From: Candidatus Melainabacteria bacterium GWA2_34_9
Lineage (GTDB): Bacteria; Cyanobacteriota; Vampirovibrionia; Gastranaerophilales; UBA9971
NCBI GenBank assembly: GCA_001784535.1
Contig: MFRJ01000111.1
Coordinates: forward strand, 5,345 to 12,340
Reading direction: 5' to 3'
Length of the DNA stretch: 6,996 nucleotides
Both the position numbers and the translations under genes were made by a program. Under the pieces are notes generated by a model. It had not been told where the DNA came from, searched no databases, and saw only the letters and a program-made list of their open reading frames with translations. Of the stretch, positions 1 to 6,496 are shown one piece after another; the first letter of the stretch is position 1; each line of letters opens with the position of its first letter.

Positions 1-135
1 GATTATATTTTTCAGCCAAAACATTCTTCTGAAAAACTTCCTGACGGAAAATTTGTTTCAAAACCTCTTGAAGATATGTATCCATTCCTTAATAGGGATG
101 AATTTATAGAAAACATGCCGGATTGGGATGAATAA
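1..135 (+). CDS. 3' end of an unidentified gene (partial)
   Basis: Reading frame 1 is open from the window edge to a TAA at 133-135 and gives a 44-residue C-terminal fragment ending in ENMPDWDE. It is polar and acidic at the tail, with no membrane segment, and shows no motif I recognise. Its stop codon shares one base with the ATG of the next gene (TAATG). This suggests translational coupling and one transcript with the membrane protein that follows. The start and most of the gene lie outside the window. That it is real coding sequence is inferred from the open frame and the stop/start overlap. A role in the same glycan pathway is only a guess from position. Confidence 0.6.
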   Translation, partial: DYIFQPKHSSEKLPDGKFVSKPLEDMYPFLNRDEFIENMPDWDE

Positions 136-1571
136 TGAAAGCGCAATTAAAAAATTTATTTTCTGACAAAAATATTGAAATTTTTTCGCTTATATATATT
201 ATTATTCCCTATATTATCTTTGCATTTGGCTGGTTAAAGCTTACCGTTGCCTTGACTTTATCTATTTTAATAACAATTTCAGCTATTTTGTATATAAAAA
301 AGCTTGATAATAAAGAAGTTTATCTTCAGAACAAAAATTTAAAATATTTTTTAATAACTATACTGATTTTGCTTGTATGGTGCTTATTATCAGGAATGGG
401 CGGGTTTGGATTCCAAAATAATCCTGACTGGGAGAAAAATAACGCAATTTTTCACGATTTATTCCTGAATAAATGGCCTGTAATTTATAAAGATTATTCT
501 CTTGTTTATTATCTGGGATATTATTTGCCGATAGGACTGGTTATGAAATTATTTGGCTGGAATATTGGCTATTTATTTTCTTTTTTATGGGGATTTTCAG
601 GATTAATTCTGGCTGTTTACTGGCTAAAAAGACTTTCAGGAAGTTTTTCTCCGCTTATTCTTTTGCTTTTTATATTTTTCAGCGGTCTGGATATTCTTGG
701 TTTAATCATAAAATTCTCAGTCTTTCCTGATCCTGAAGGGCTTGCCTATTTCAAACATGTTGGTTGTATTGAATGGTGGGCAGGATTTTTTCAGTTCAGC
801 TCAATGACCACAACGTTTTTCTGGGTTCCGCAGTATGCAATGCAGGGATGGCTGTTGACAGGGCTTATTTTAAATAATATTCAAAATCACAATTCATCAA
901 GAAATTTGTTATTTTTGTGGGCTTTGTGCATTTTTGGAGTTCCATTTATTTTTCTGGCGATAATCCCTATAATTTTTGCGGGAATTTATAAAACAAAAAA
1001 GCTAAAAGAACTGTTTTCTTTCCAAAATTTTATAGCCGCTCCTACTATAATTTTTGTATTTATGGCTTATTTTACTTCAAAAGCATTTAAAGATCCTTTT
1101 AATGCTATGTCTGATTATATGCAAAGCTCTTATTTTATTGTTATTTACTTACTTTTTGTTCTGATTGAGTTTGGTTTATATGCCATAGTAATTCATAAAT
1201 ATTTCAAAAATGATGTGATATGGAATGCTGCTTTAATTTCCATGATCTTAATGCCTTTTATCAGGTTGGGTGGCGGAAATGATTTTGTCATGAGAGGCTC
1301 TGCCTGTTATTTATTCATCCTTTTTATCTATATTATAAGAGCAGTATGGCAAAAAGGCTTAAGCAAATCAGAAAAAGCAGCTCTGGCAATATTTTTCATT
1401 ATAGGAGCGTTTACACCTTTTCTGGAAATAAAAAGGTCCATAACCCATTATTCTGCTAACATTCCTGTTTTGACAAAGCAATACAGCGTGATGGAGCTGT
1501 ATAAATACAGAAATAATTATCAATATCTCGGCGATAAAAAAGCTTTTTTCTGGAAATATCTGGCAAAATAA
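135..1571 (+). CDS. Polytopic membrane protein, GT-C glycosyltransferase-like
   Basis: This is a 478-residue, very hydrophobic protein with about ten or more predicted membrane segments (for example near residues 13-32, 36-53, 70-86, 142-163, 172-192, 259-283, 301-313, 332-353, 363-376, 389-402 and 415-430). After the third segment comes a loop with NPDWEKNN and a following HDL (residues 96-109), then YYLGYYLP (125-132). A later segment is preceded by GGGNDFVMRGS (379-389). An acidic first outer loop followed by many helices is the layout of GT-C enzymes, which transfer sugars from polyprenyl-phosphate carriers outside the membrane. I cannot assign a named family, so substrate and reaction are unknown; a polysaccharide polymerase or transporter is the alternative. 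The start is fixed by its one-base overlap with the preceding stop; only a weak GGGATG precedes it, consistent with coupling. It converges on the MerR gene with six bases between them and no evident terminator. Confidence 0.75.
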   Translation: MKAQLKNLFSDKNIEIFSLIYIIIPYIIFAFGWLKLTVALTLSILITISAILYIKKLDNKEVYLQNKNLKYFLITILILLVWCLLSGMGGFGFQNNPDWEKNNAIFHDLFLNKWPVIYKDYSLVYYLGYYLPIGLVMKLFGWNIGYLFSFLWGFSGLILAVYWLKRLSGSFSPLILLLFIFFSGLDILGLIIKFSVFPDPEGLAYFKHVGCIEWWAGFFQFSSMTTTFFWVPQYAMQGWLLTGLILNNIQNHNSSRNLLFLWALCIFGVPFIFLAIIPIIFAGIYKTKKLKELFSFQNFIAAPTIIFVFMAYFTSKAFKDPFNAMSDYMQSSYFIVIYLLFVLIEFGLYAIVIHKYFKNDVIWNAALISMILMPFIRLGGGNDFVMRGSACYLFILFIYIIRAVWQKGLSKSEKAALAIFFIIGAFTPFLEIKRSITHYSANIPVLTKQYSVMELYKYRNNYQYLGDKKAFFWKYLAK

Positions 1572-1577
1572 AGATTT

Positions 1578-1955
1578 TTAATGCTTTAAAAACACTTCGC
1601 AATTTTGACAAGACTTTTCACAGGCGTTTTGTGCCAATTCCCAACATTTTTTTTCACGTTCTTTTAATGCAGTACAATTGCTCCTTACTTCAAGGGGACA
1701 CTCTTTTAATTTCCAGCAAGGTATAAATTCCAATAATTTTTTGATTCCAGGGATACTAAGATTTTCTTCATGTATAAGTTTTCGAATGCATTGGATCCAG
1801 GCTAAATCATTTTGGGAAAACATTCTTTTTCCACCATGACGCGAAGGTTTAATTAAACCTTCATCTTCATAAATTCTTAAAGTTCTGGGATGAACATTCA
1901 AAATACTTGCGGCAACACCCATTGGATATACAGGTAAATTTTTGTTAACTTGCAT
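1578..1955 (-). CDS. MerR-family regulator with cysteine-rich C-terminal domain
   Basis: This 125-residue protein has an N-terminal MerR winged helix-turn-helix at about residues 10-78. Diagnostic stretches are GVAASILNVHPRTLRIYE (13-30), then EGLI.P and a GGKRMFSQNDL wing (41-51). The form with HPRTLRIYE resembles HspR-like and related MerR proteins. The C-terminal 46 residues hold seven cysteines (80, 86, 94, 104, 112, 116, 119), two in a CW pair (80-81 and 104-105). This spacing recalls the small two-CW type domain, from memory. Such a cluster could bind a metal or an iron-sulfur centre, or sense redox; that is inference. There is no long dimerisation coiled coil beyond the HTH. An AGGAA lies five bases before the ATG. 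The gene diverges from the DUF5320/NifX-like operon and shares a perfect dyad with it, so it probably controls that operon and itself. Confidence 0.88.
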   Translation of the reverse strand: MQVNKNLPVYPMGVAASILNVHPRTLRIYEDEGLIKPSRHGGKRMFSQNDLAWIQCIRKLIHEENLSIPGIKKLLEFIPCWKLKECPLEVRSNCTALKEREKKCWELAQNACEKSCQNCEVFLKH

Positions 1956-2005
1956 TTTTATTCCTATTTTGGCTTTTACAACAGCAATTCTTTAAATTGA
2001 AACTT

Positions 2006-2034
2006 GAAATACACTTGACAATTCAAATTGTCAA
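2006..2034 (-). promoter_or_regulatory. Candidate promoter of the MerR-family gene
   Basis: On the minus strand the right dyad arm supplies TTGACA (complement of 2029-2034). Seventeen bases further on is TATTTC (complement of 2006-2011), a four-of-six match to the -10 consensus. The regulator's promoter would thus lie inside the dyad and overlap the operon promoter, implying autoregulation. The -35 is strong; the -10 call is modest. Confidence 0.5.
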
Positions 2035-2038
2035 GTGT
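2011..2038. promoter_or_regulatory. Perfect 13-2-13 inverted repeat, probable MerR operator
   Basis: The left arm ACACTTGACAATT (2011-2023) and right arm AATTGTCAAGTGT (2026-2038) are exact reverse complements around a CA spacer. Symmetry ends at both edges. Each arm contains TTGACA reading outward. A perfect dyad between a MerR-type gene and its divergent neighbours is the classic position of a MerR-family operator. The centre lies about 17 bases before the TATAAT on the operon side. That is further upstream than in mercury-type promoters, so simple repression or a different activation geometry is possible. Binding by the adjacent regulator is inferred, not shown. Confidence 0.82.
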
Positions 2039-2047
2039 TATTATAAT
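2015..2047 (+). promoter_or_regulatory. Candidate promoter of the DUF5320/nifX-like operon
   Basis: A consensus -35 TTGACA (2015-2020) sits in the left dyad arm and a consensus -10 TATAAT lies at 2042-2047, separated by 21 bases. That is longer than the usual 17 and even longer than the 19-20 typical of MerR-activated promoters. A weaker alternative -10, TATTAT (2039-2044), gives an 18-base spacer. An over-long spacer is the hallmark of promoters that MerR proteins activate by twisting DNA, so the consensus pair is attractive, but the true -10 cannot be decided by reading. Confidence 0.6.
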
Positions 2048-2107
2048 TATATTAGTAAATAATGTACCATAAAAACAATGTTTAGTTCAAATGTAAGGAG
2101 TTAAATT

Positions 2108-2284
2108 ATGCCAAGAAAAGACGGAACAGGACCTATGTGGGAAAGAAGGGGATTAGGATTGAATAGATGTATATCTTTAGAGCTTCCAATAAATACAGAA
2201 ACAGTTACAAATATATGTTTGCATCCAGAAAGAAAAGGATTTGGGCAAGGGAAACGCTTCGCAAGACGAGGATGGAAAATATAG
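2108..2284 (+). CDS. Small DUF5320-like protein
   Basis: This 58-residue basic protein begins MPRKDGTGPMWERRGLGLNRC. That matches the N-terminal signature of DUF5320-type proteins (typically MPxGDGTGPxGxGP...GRGxGxC), which in anaerobic bacteria and archaea often sit next to NifX-like genes. It has cysteines at 21 and 37 and a glycine/arginine-rich tail (GFGQGKRFARRGWKI). It departs from the usual family by replacing the GMGPMTGRG stretch with WERRGLG. The family's function is unknown; a role alongside metal-cluster proteins is suggested only by its company. A strong AAGGAG seven bases upstream fixes the ATG. It ends 21 bases before the NifX-like gene, so the two form an operon from the dyad-controlled promoter. 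Confidence 0.75.
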   Translation: MPRKDGTGPMWERRGLGLNRCISLELPINTETVTNICLHPERKGFGQGKRFARRGWKI

Positions 2285-2305
2285 AACAAGAGAGGATTTA
2301 AAATC

Positions 2306-2656
2306 ATGAAATTTGCTATTCCAACAGAAAATGATAAATTATATGCGCATTTTGGCAGTTGCAAGATTTTTACTTTTATTGATATTGATCAAAACACAAA
2401 TACAATAATTTCAAAAGAAACTAAAAATCCATCTGGACAATGTCATGAGTATATGGCACCTTGGGTTTCAGAAAATGGAGCTAATGTTGTTATAGCTGGA
2501 GGAATCGGTGTTCCTGCACAAGAATTACTTAAAAAACAAGGTCTTAAAGTTGTTGTAGGAGCACCAACAGAATCTCCTGAACAACTTGTATACGATTATA
2601 TAAATGGAACCTTAAAAACAATACCAAATACTTGTAATTGCACTTGCAGTCATTAA
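2306..2656 (+). CDS. NifX/NifB-type iron-molybdenum cluster-binding family protein
   Basis: This 116-residue protein belongs to the dinitrogenase iron-molybdenum cofactor biosynthesis family (NifX/NifB C-terminal fold). Family stretches are MKFAIPTEN (1-9), AHFGSCKIF (14-22), then CHEY (46-49), ANVVIAGGIGVPAQELL (59-75), GLKVVVGA (79-86) and NGTLKT (100-105). These proteins form a small ribonuclease-H-like domain that binds or carries metal clusters. Short stand-alone members occur widely in anaerobes that lack nitrogenase, so nitrogen fixation is not implied. Cys19, Cys46, His47 and a C-terminal CNCTCSH tail (110-116) are potential ligands; the family often ends in a shorter Cys/His tail. 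A GAGAGG (2290-2295) precedes the ATG by ten bases. It follows the DUF5320-like gene in the same operon, and its stop overlaps the stop of the converging fusion gene by four bases. Confidence 0.88.
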   Translation: MKFAIPTENDKLYAHFGSCKIFTFIDIDQNTNTIISKETKNPSGQCHEYMAPWVSENGANVVIAGGIGVPAQELLKKQGLKVVVGAPTESPEQLVYDYINGTLKTIPNTCNCTCSH

Positions 2657-4914
2657 TCTTTTGAAGCGACTATATATATTTGAGGACCTTGCTTTACCAG
2701 ATCGTGTATAAAAGAAAAGAAATATGTAACATCAAACACAATTTTTTTCCTGAAAGACAGCTCGCCTTCAAGATAGTTTTTTTGAACAGCTTTAAAATTA
2801 ATGTTTGTAAGGTATTTTTGGAGAGTAAACAAAGGAAATCCCCACAGGAAAGATTTATGGATTTTAAAACCTTCATTTTTGAGCAATGCTTCAAGTTCTT
2901 TTATTTTAAAATGCTGTGTATGTCCTGTATATCTATCTGATGCGTGAATTTTCCCTGATTGGGTTGTCAAAATTAAAGTTCCGCTTTCATCAAGGTTGTT
3001 ATGTATCCATTTTATTATGTCAGAGTATTTTTCCGTATGCTCAATCACTTCGCTGCATATAATAATGCTGCATTTTTTATCCAGAACAGGTAATTTTTTA
3101 TGGTAAAAATGCGGGCTGTCGAATTTTTCTTTTAGCTTGTTTATAACATTTTCTGCAACATCAAAACCGCCTAACTGTGAAGTTTTTAGATTGAATTTTT
3201 CTTTAATTCCGCTTAACACTCCACCTTCACCGCAACCGTAGTCAAAAACAAAAGTGTTTTCGTTAAATTTAAAGTCTCTCAAACTGTTTAATACAAATCG
3301 TTTTCTGTGCTTTACTGTCGGATAATAAGCATAGGCGTTTTCGGTTTTTTCCCAGTATTCAGCAGGGTTATAATTTAGCTTGTCAGCATCTCCTGTTAAG
3401 TTCTCGACAGCAATAAGTTTATTTTCATGATACTGCTTTTCTGTATTTATATTCCAGATATTATCCTTTGTTTTTACATCATTCATAATATTTTCAACAG
3501 CAGTCATAGCTGTTAACATTGAGTGATCCATATTATTATACCTGTGCATTCCGTTTCTTCCAATCAGGTATAAATTTTCAAACCTGTTTAAAAATTCTTT
3601 TACAGTATCAAAAAGGTCATAAGTCCCAAAATAAGCAGGATAAGCCTTTTTAAACCTGATTCTTGTCGCATCGATAACGTCTTTTTTATCGATAATACCT
3701 ATTTTTGAAAGTTCATCTATTGCAAAATCAATAAATTCAGCTTCTTCCATATTCCAGAGTTCATCGCCTTCGTTGCAAAAATATTCAAGACCAAGCCAGA
3801 CTTTATCTGAATCCATTACCATATAAGGACTCCAGTTGTTAAATATCTGAAGCCTCCCTAATTTTACATCTTTTTCCTGAATATACATCCAGTTATCAGG
3901 AATAAGTTCACTATACTCGCTCTTTATTATTAATTTATCCAGCAACAAGCCTACAGTAATAAAATCCCTGTATAATAAGCCGCCTGCTACTTCCTGAACT
4001 TCTTGCGGGATATCATATTCCAGAGAATTAATCAGATCTTTTACAGGCATTGTTGAAATATAATGGTCTGCTTTTGCCGATATTTTGTCACCGAAAGAAG
4101 TATTTTCAAAAACAACCTCTGAAATACAGTTATTTTTTGTTTTTAATCCTATTGCTTTGTGATTAAGATGAATTTCTCCGCCTTTTTGTTTTATAATTTC
4201 TGCAACTTGTTCCCATAATTGTCCCGGACCGTATTTAGGGTACAAAAATTGAGAAATAAGGCTTGTTTCTATATTTTTTTGACTTACAGAAGTCGGTTTT
4301 TTAATAAAACTTTTTAAAAAATGTAAAACCGCCTTTGAAACTGATAGCCCCTTTACCCTCTGGGCTCCCCAATCCGCATTAATTTGGTTACAGGGAATTC
4401 CCCAGACTTTTTCCGTATAATCCTTAAAAAAGGTAGCATAAAGTTCTTTTCCAAACCTGTTGACGAAGAAATCCTGAAGATTTTTTTCATTTTTTATAGG
4501 GAAGACCTTTACTTTTAAATAACTTATCCCCATTTTAAAAATCCTGAAAATTCCAAGATTTAACATGGTTTTGAAATTCAAAGAAATAGGATAATCAAAG
4601 AATTTTCCCAGAAAAAATATCCTTGAAACCCTGTTTCGAGTTAGCATTACTTTATCAGTTCTTTCGCAATCCGCTTGAAAAGGCAAAATATTTGCCCACC
4701 AGTTCATAATTCTATCAAATTTTGAAAAGAATCTATGCCCGCCTATGTCGATTTTGTTGCCTTTATAATCAACTGTTCGAGAAATTCCCCCTATTATGTC
4801 GGTTTCTTCATAAATAACAGGAATTATATCAGTTTTTTCCAGCAACTCATAAGCAGCTGTGAGCCCTGCAGGTCCTGCTCCTATTATGATTACTTTTTTA
4901 CGTTCGTTTTGCAT
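2653..4914 (-). CDS. Fusion of UDP-galactopyranose-mutase-like FAD oxidoreductase and SAM methyltransferase
   Basis: This 753-residue cytosolic protein has two enzyme domains. Residues about 1-500 are an amine-oxidase/UDP-galactopyranose-mutase-like flavoprotein. It has VIIIGAGPAGLTAAYEL (8-24) with the GxGxxG FAD motif, IGGISRT (41-47), GGHRFFSKFD (58-67), TEKVWGIPC (167-175), KYGPGQLWEQ (227-236) and a C-terminal FAD contact LIGRNGMHRYNNMDHS (450-465). After a linker (about 500-515), residues 516-753 are a class I SAM methyltransferase. Motif I is FVFDYGCGEGG (555-565), with GFDVA (583-587), ICSEVIEHTE (619-628), SGTLILTT (644-651) and HTQHFK (665-670). Each part matches the length of a free-standing enzyme. 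The flavoprotein class often lies in glycan loci and the methyltransferase resembles UbiG-like or sugar methyltransferases; the substrate is unknown. AAGGA lies five bases before the ATG. It follows the family 39-like glycosyltransferase by 79 bases on the same strand, probably in one operon. Confidence 0.88.
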   Translation of the reverse strand: MQNERKKVIIIGAGPAGLTAAYELLEKTDIIPVIYEETDIIGGISRTVDYKGNKIDIGGHRFFSKFDRIMNWWANILPFQADCERTDKVMLTRNRVSRIFFLGKFFDYPISLNFKTMLNLGIFRIFKMGISYLKVKVFPIKNEKNLQDFFVNRFGKELYATFFKDYTEKVWGIPCNQINADWGAQRVKGLSVSKAVLHFLKSFIKKPTSVSQKNIETSLISQFLYPKYGPGQLWEQVAEIIKQKGGEIHLNHKAIGLKTKNNCISEVVFENTSFGDKISAKADHYISTMPVKDLINSLEYDIPQEVQEVAGGLLYRDFITVGLLLDKLIIKSEYSELIPDNWMYIQEKDVKLGRLQIFNNWSPYMVMDSDKVWLGLEYFCNEGDELWNMEEAEFIDFAIDELSKIGIIDKKDVIDATRIRFKKAYPAYFGTYDLFDTVKEFLNRFENLYLIGRNGMHRYNNMDHSMLTAMTAVENIMNDVKTKDNIWNINTEKQYHENKLIAVENLTGDADKLNYNPAEYWEKTENAYAYYPTVKHRKRFVLNSLRDFKFNENTFVFDYGCGEGGVLSGIKEKFNLKTSQLGGFDVAENVINKLKEKFDSPHFYHKKLPVLDKKCSIIICSEVIEHTEKYSDIIKWIHNNLDESGTLILTTQSGKIHASDRYTGHTQHFKIKELEALLKNEGFKIHKSFLWGFPLFTLQKYLTNINFKAVQKNYLEGELSFRKKIVFDVTYFFSFIHDLVKQGPQIYIVASKD

Positions 4915-4932
4915 CTTGTTCCTTTATTTAGA

Positions 4933-4997
4933 ATGAACTCTAGCCTACAACGCCTGTTCATCTCAGCCGTTTCGGCTTAGCGCTCCCTCTTCGCTAA
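4933..4997. repeat. GC-rich cluster of three inverted repeats
   Basis: Three perfect inverted repeats lie in a row. ATGAAC (4933-4938) pairs with GTTCAT (4956-4961); AGCCG (4965-4969) pairs with CGGCT (4973-4977) around a TTT loop; TTAGCG (4977-4982) pairs with CGCTAA (4992-4997) around nine bases. By count 34 of 65 bases are G or C (52%), far above the surrounding DNA. The third repeat contains the stop codon of the glycosyltransferase gene read on the minus strand. No T-tract follows on either strand, so it is not a standard intrinsic terminator. It could stabilise mRNA or set relative expression between the two minus-strand genes, or be a dispersed palindromic element. Confidence 0.6.
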
Positions 4998-6496
4998 TCG
5001 CACTCATAAAGATTTATATTTACGAATTTTTTTTGTTTTAAATCAGTGCAGGAAGGCTTTATTGTTTTTACAGAATCCTGTATCTGTTCGACACCAAGCA
5101 TTGACGTTGAAAAAATATAAACTTTTTTGTATTTTTTCTTGTAGTTACTGATTTTTTGGTTAAATCCTTTTTGATAAAAAATTTGTTTATCAACAACAAT
5201 ATTGAATTTATTTATATTTTTATCAAGTTTGTTAAAATAATAGTTATAAAAATCCTCAACTCTATCAATTATAATTACTGAATTTTTATCCGCATTGTTT
5301 ATTATATAGTGTGTTGCTTCTTTCCATTCTTGTTTTGGCTTATTATAGTATGTAAAAACCCTGTTTTGAATTTTTTGAGGAAGAAATAAATAAACTCCCA
5401 GAAAGGTCAGCGATAATCCAAAAAGAAAACTTGTTTTAAGAAATTCTTGATGATAGTCAAAAGAAAAAATTATATAGCTTATTAAAACATATACAACAGG
5501 GATTACAAAGATTAAATGCCTCGGATGCAGAAAAGCACTGGTTTTATCAAGTATTAAGTATATACATATAGGCAAAATTATTATATAAGAGAGATAAATT
5601 AACGGTGAAGCAAGTTTTCTTACTGTAATTTCGTTAGTTATAAACGCTATAATCTTTTTAAAGTTTAATAAAAGAAAAATAATTATGATCAAAAAGAACA
5701 CATAATTTTCATAAAAAATCTGATTAAATATTTGCCCGAGAGGGTTTAAAGTATTTACCCGCATAAATGTCGGATTTAGTACAACAGCATACTTTTTTAA
5801 GAACGAATACTGGAAAAACAAGTAAAAACCAGAAATATAAAATATGTTTATGGCTGCAATAAAAAGAGGTTTTACTCTGCTTTTTTTAATCAAAGAAAAA
5901 ATAAGCAGGTACAAAATCTGGAAAAATGCCGGAATCAATCCCCAGTAATGAGTAAAAATTGCTAATAATGAGAAACTTGAATATTTTAAAAGGGTTTTAG
6001 TATCCAATTCTTCGTTATTATTTATTTTATTGATTATTTGAACCCAAAATAAAACAGCAACTATAGAAAACAAAGCAAATAAGCTATAAGGTCTTGCTTC
6101 CTGCGAATAATAAAGCATTACGGGTGATAATCCCGTTAATATTGCCGCACCAAGAGCAATTTGTTTATTAAACGTTTTTTTAGTTAAAAAATAAATAACA
6201 ATTATTGATGCAATTCCGGCAAGAAAACTCGGGAATCTAATCATAAATTCTGAATTTCCGAACAATTTTAGCCATAAATACAGACTTAAGTAATATATAG
6301 GCGGAGATAAATCCGAAAACATATACACAAAAGAGCCAAAAAAAGTTTTTTGGGATGAAAACAAATAAGAATACATCTCATCAATCCATAGGCTTTTATC
6401 CCAGAGCCCCCAGATACGGATAATTATTCCGATTATTAAAACGATTCCCAGCAAAATATAATGAATTTTATTGGATTTATGGTCTTTTTTTTCCAT
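4994..6496 (-). CDS. Family 39-type (GT-C) membrane glycosyltransferase
   Basis: This 500-residue protein has a membrane part (about 12-375) and a soluble C-terminal domain (about 376-500). After the first helix (12-30) comes SLWIDEMYS (35-43), whose Asp-Glu pair is the expected catalytic or metal site of the first outer loop. It is followed by DLSPPIYYLSLYLWLKLFG (62-80), RFPSFLAGI (87-95) and LYYSQEARPYSLFAL (128-142), all typical of the ArnT/protein-mannosyltransferase-like glycosyltransferase 39 group. HPRHLIFVIPV (324-334) matches the conserved late-helix segment. Such enzymes move a sugar from a polyprenyl-phosphate donor to a lipid, glycan or protein on the outer face of the inner membrane; donor and acceptor cannot be told here. 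GGGGAT lies just before the ATG as a weak ribosome site. It is first in the minus-strand pair with the oxidoreductase-methyltransferase fusion, consistent with envelope glycan synthesis. Confidence 0.85.
   Translation of the reverse strand: MEKKDHKSNKIHYILLGIVLIIGIIIRIWGLWDKSLWIDEMYSYLFSSQKTFFGSFVYMFSDLSPPIYYLSLYLWLKLFGNSEFMIRFPSFLAGIASIIVIYFLTKKTFNKQIALGAAILTGLSPVMLYYSQEARPYSLFALFSIVAVLFWVQIINKINNNEELDTKTLLKYSSFSLLAIFTHYWGLIPAFFQILYLLIFSLIKKSRVKPLFIAAINIFYISGFYLFFQYSFLKKYAVVLNPTFMRVNTLNPLGQIFNQIFYENYVFFLIIIIFLLLNFKKIIAFITNEITVRKLASPLIYLSYIIILPICIYLILDKTSAFLHPRHLIFVIPVVYVLISYIIFSFDYHQEFLKTSFLFGLSLTFLGVYLFLPQKIQNRVFTYYNKPKQEWKEATHYIINNADKNSVIIIDRVEDFYNYYFNKLDKNINKFNIVVDKQIFYQKGFNQKISNYKKKYKKVYIFSTSMLGVEQIQDSVKTIKPSCTDLKQKKFVNINLYECD

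Larger units (their letters stand above)
1956..2107. promoter_or_regulatory. Divergent regulatory region between merR-type gene and DUF5320/nifX-like operon
   Basis: This 152-base noncoding region separates the two divergent starts. It holds the 28-bp dyad at 2011-2038 and candidate promoters in both directions. It also carries the operon's ribosome binding site AAGGAG (2095-2100), seven bases before the ATG at 2108. The regulator side has AGGAA (complement of 1961-1965) before its ATG. If transcription starts a few bases after the TATAAT at 2042-2047, the operon leader is about 50 bases, with no obvious riboswitch-like structure. TTGA tetramers at 1997, 2004 and 2015 recur near the dyad, but they are too short to call as sites. 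Confidence 0.75.

Noticed and set aside
1572..1600. Possible bidirectional terminator between the converging genes at 1571 and 1578 (TAAAG...CTTTA)
   Set aside because: The stem is only five AT-rich base pairs with a ten-base loop and lies mostly inside the MerR gene; it is too weak to call.
2101..2364. An 87-residue open frame on the minus strand
   Set aside because: It lies antisense across the DUF5320-like gene and the start of the NifX-like gene, both of which have good ribosome sites and family matches; it has no ribosome site or recognisable motif.
2306..2656. Evidence for nitrogen fixation from the NifX-like protein
   Set aside because: Small stand-alone members of this family are common in organisms without nitrogenase, and no nif structural or assembly genes are present in the window.
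3387..3395. An AGGAG followed by ATG inside the fusion gene near the domain junction, suggesting a separate methyltransferase start
   Set aside because: The ATG is out of frame and reaches a stop after four codons, and the AGGAG abuts it with no spacing, so it cannot produce the methyltransferase alone.
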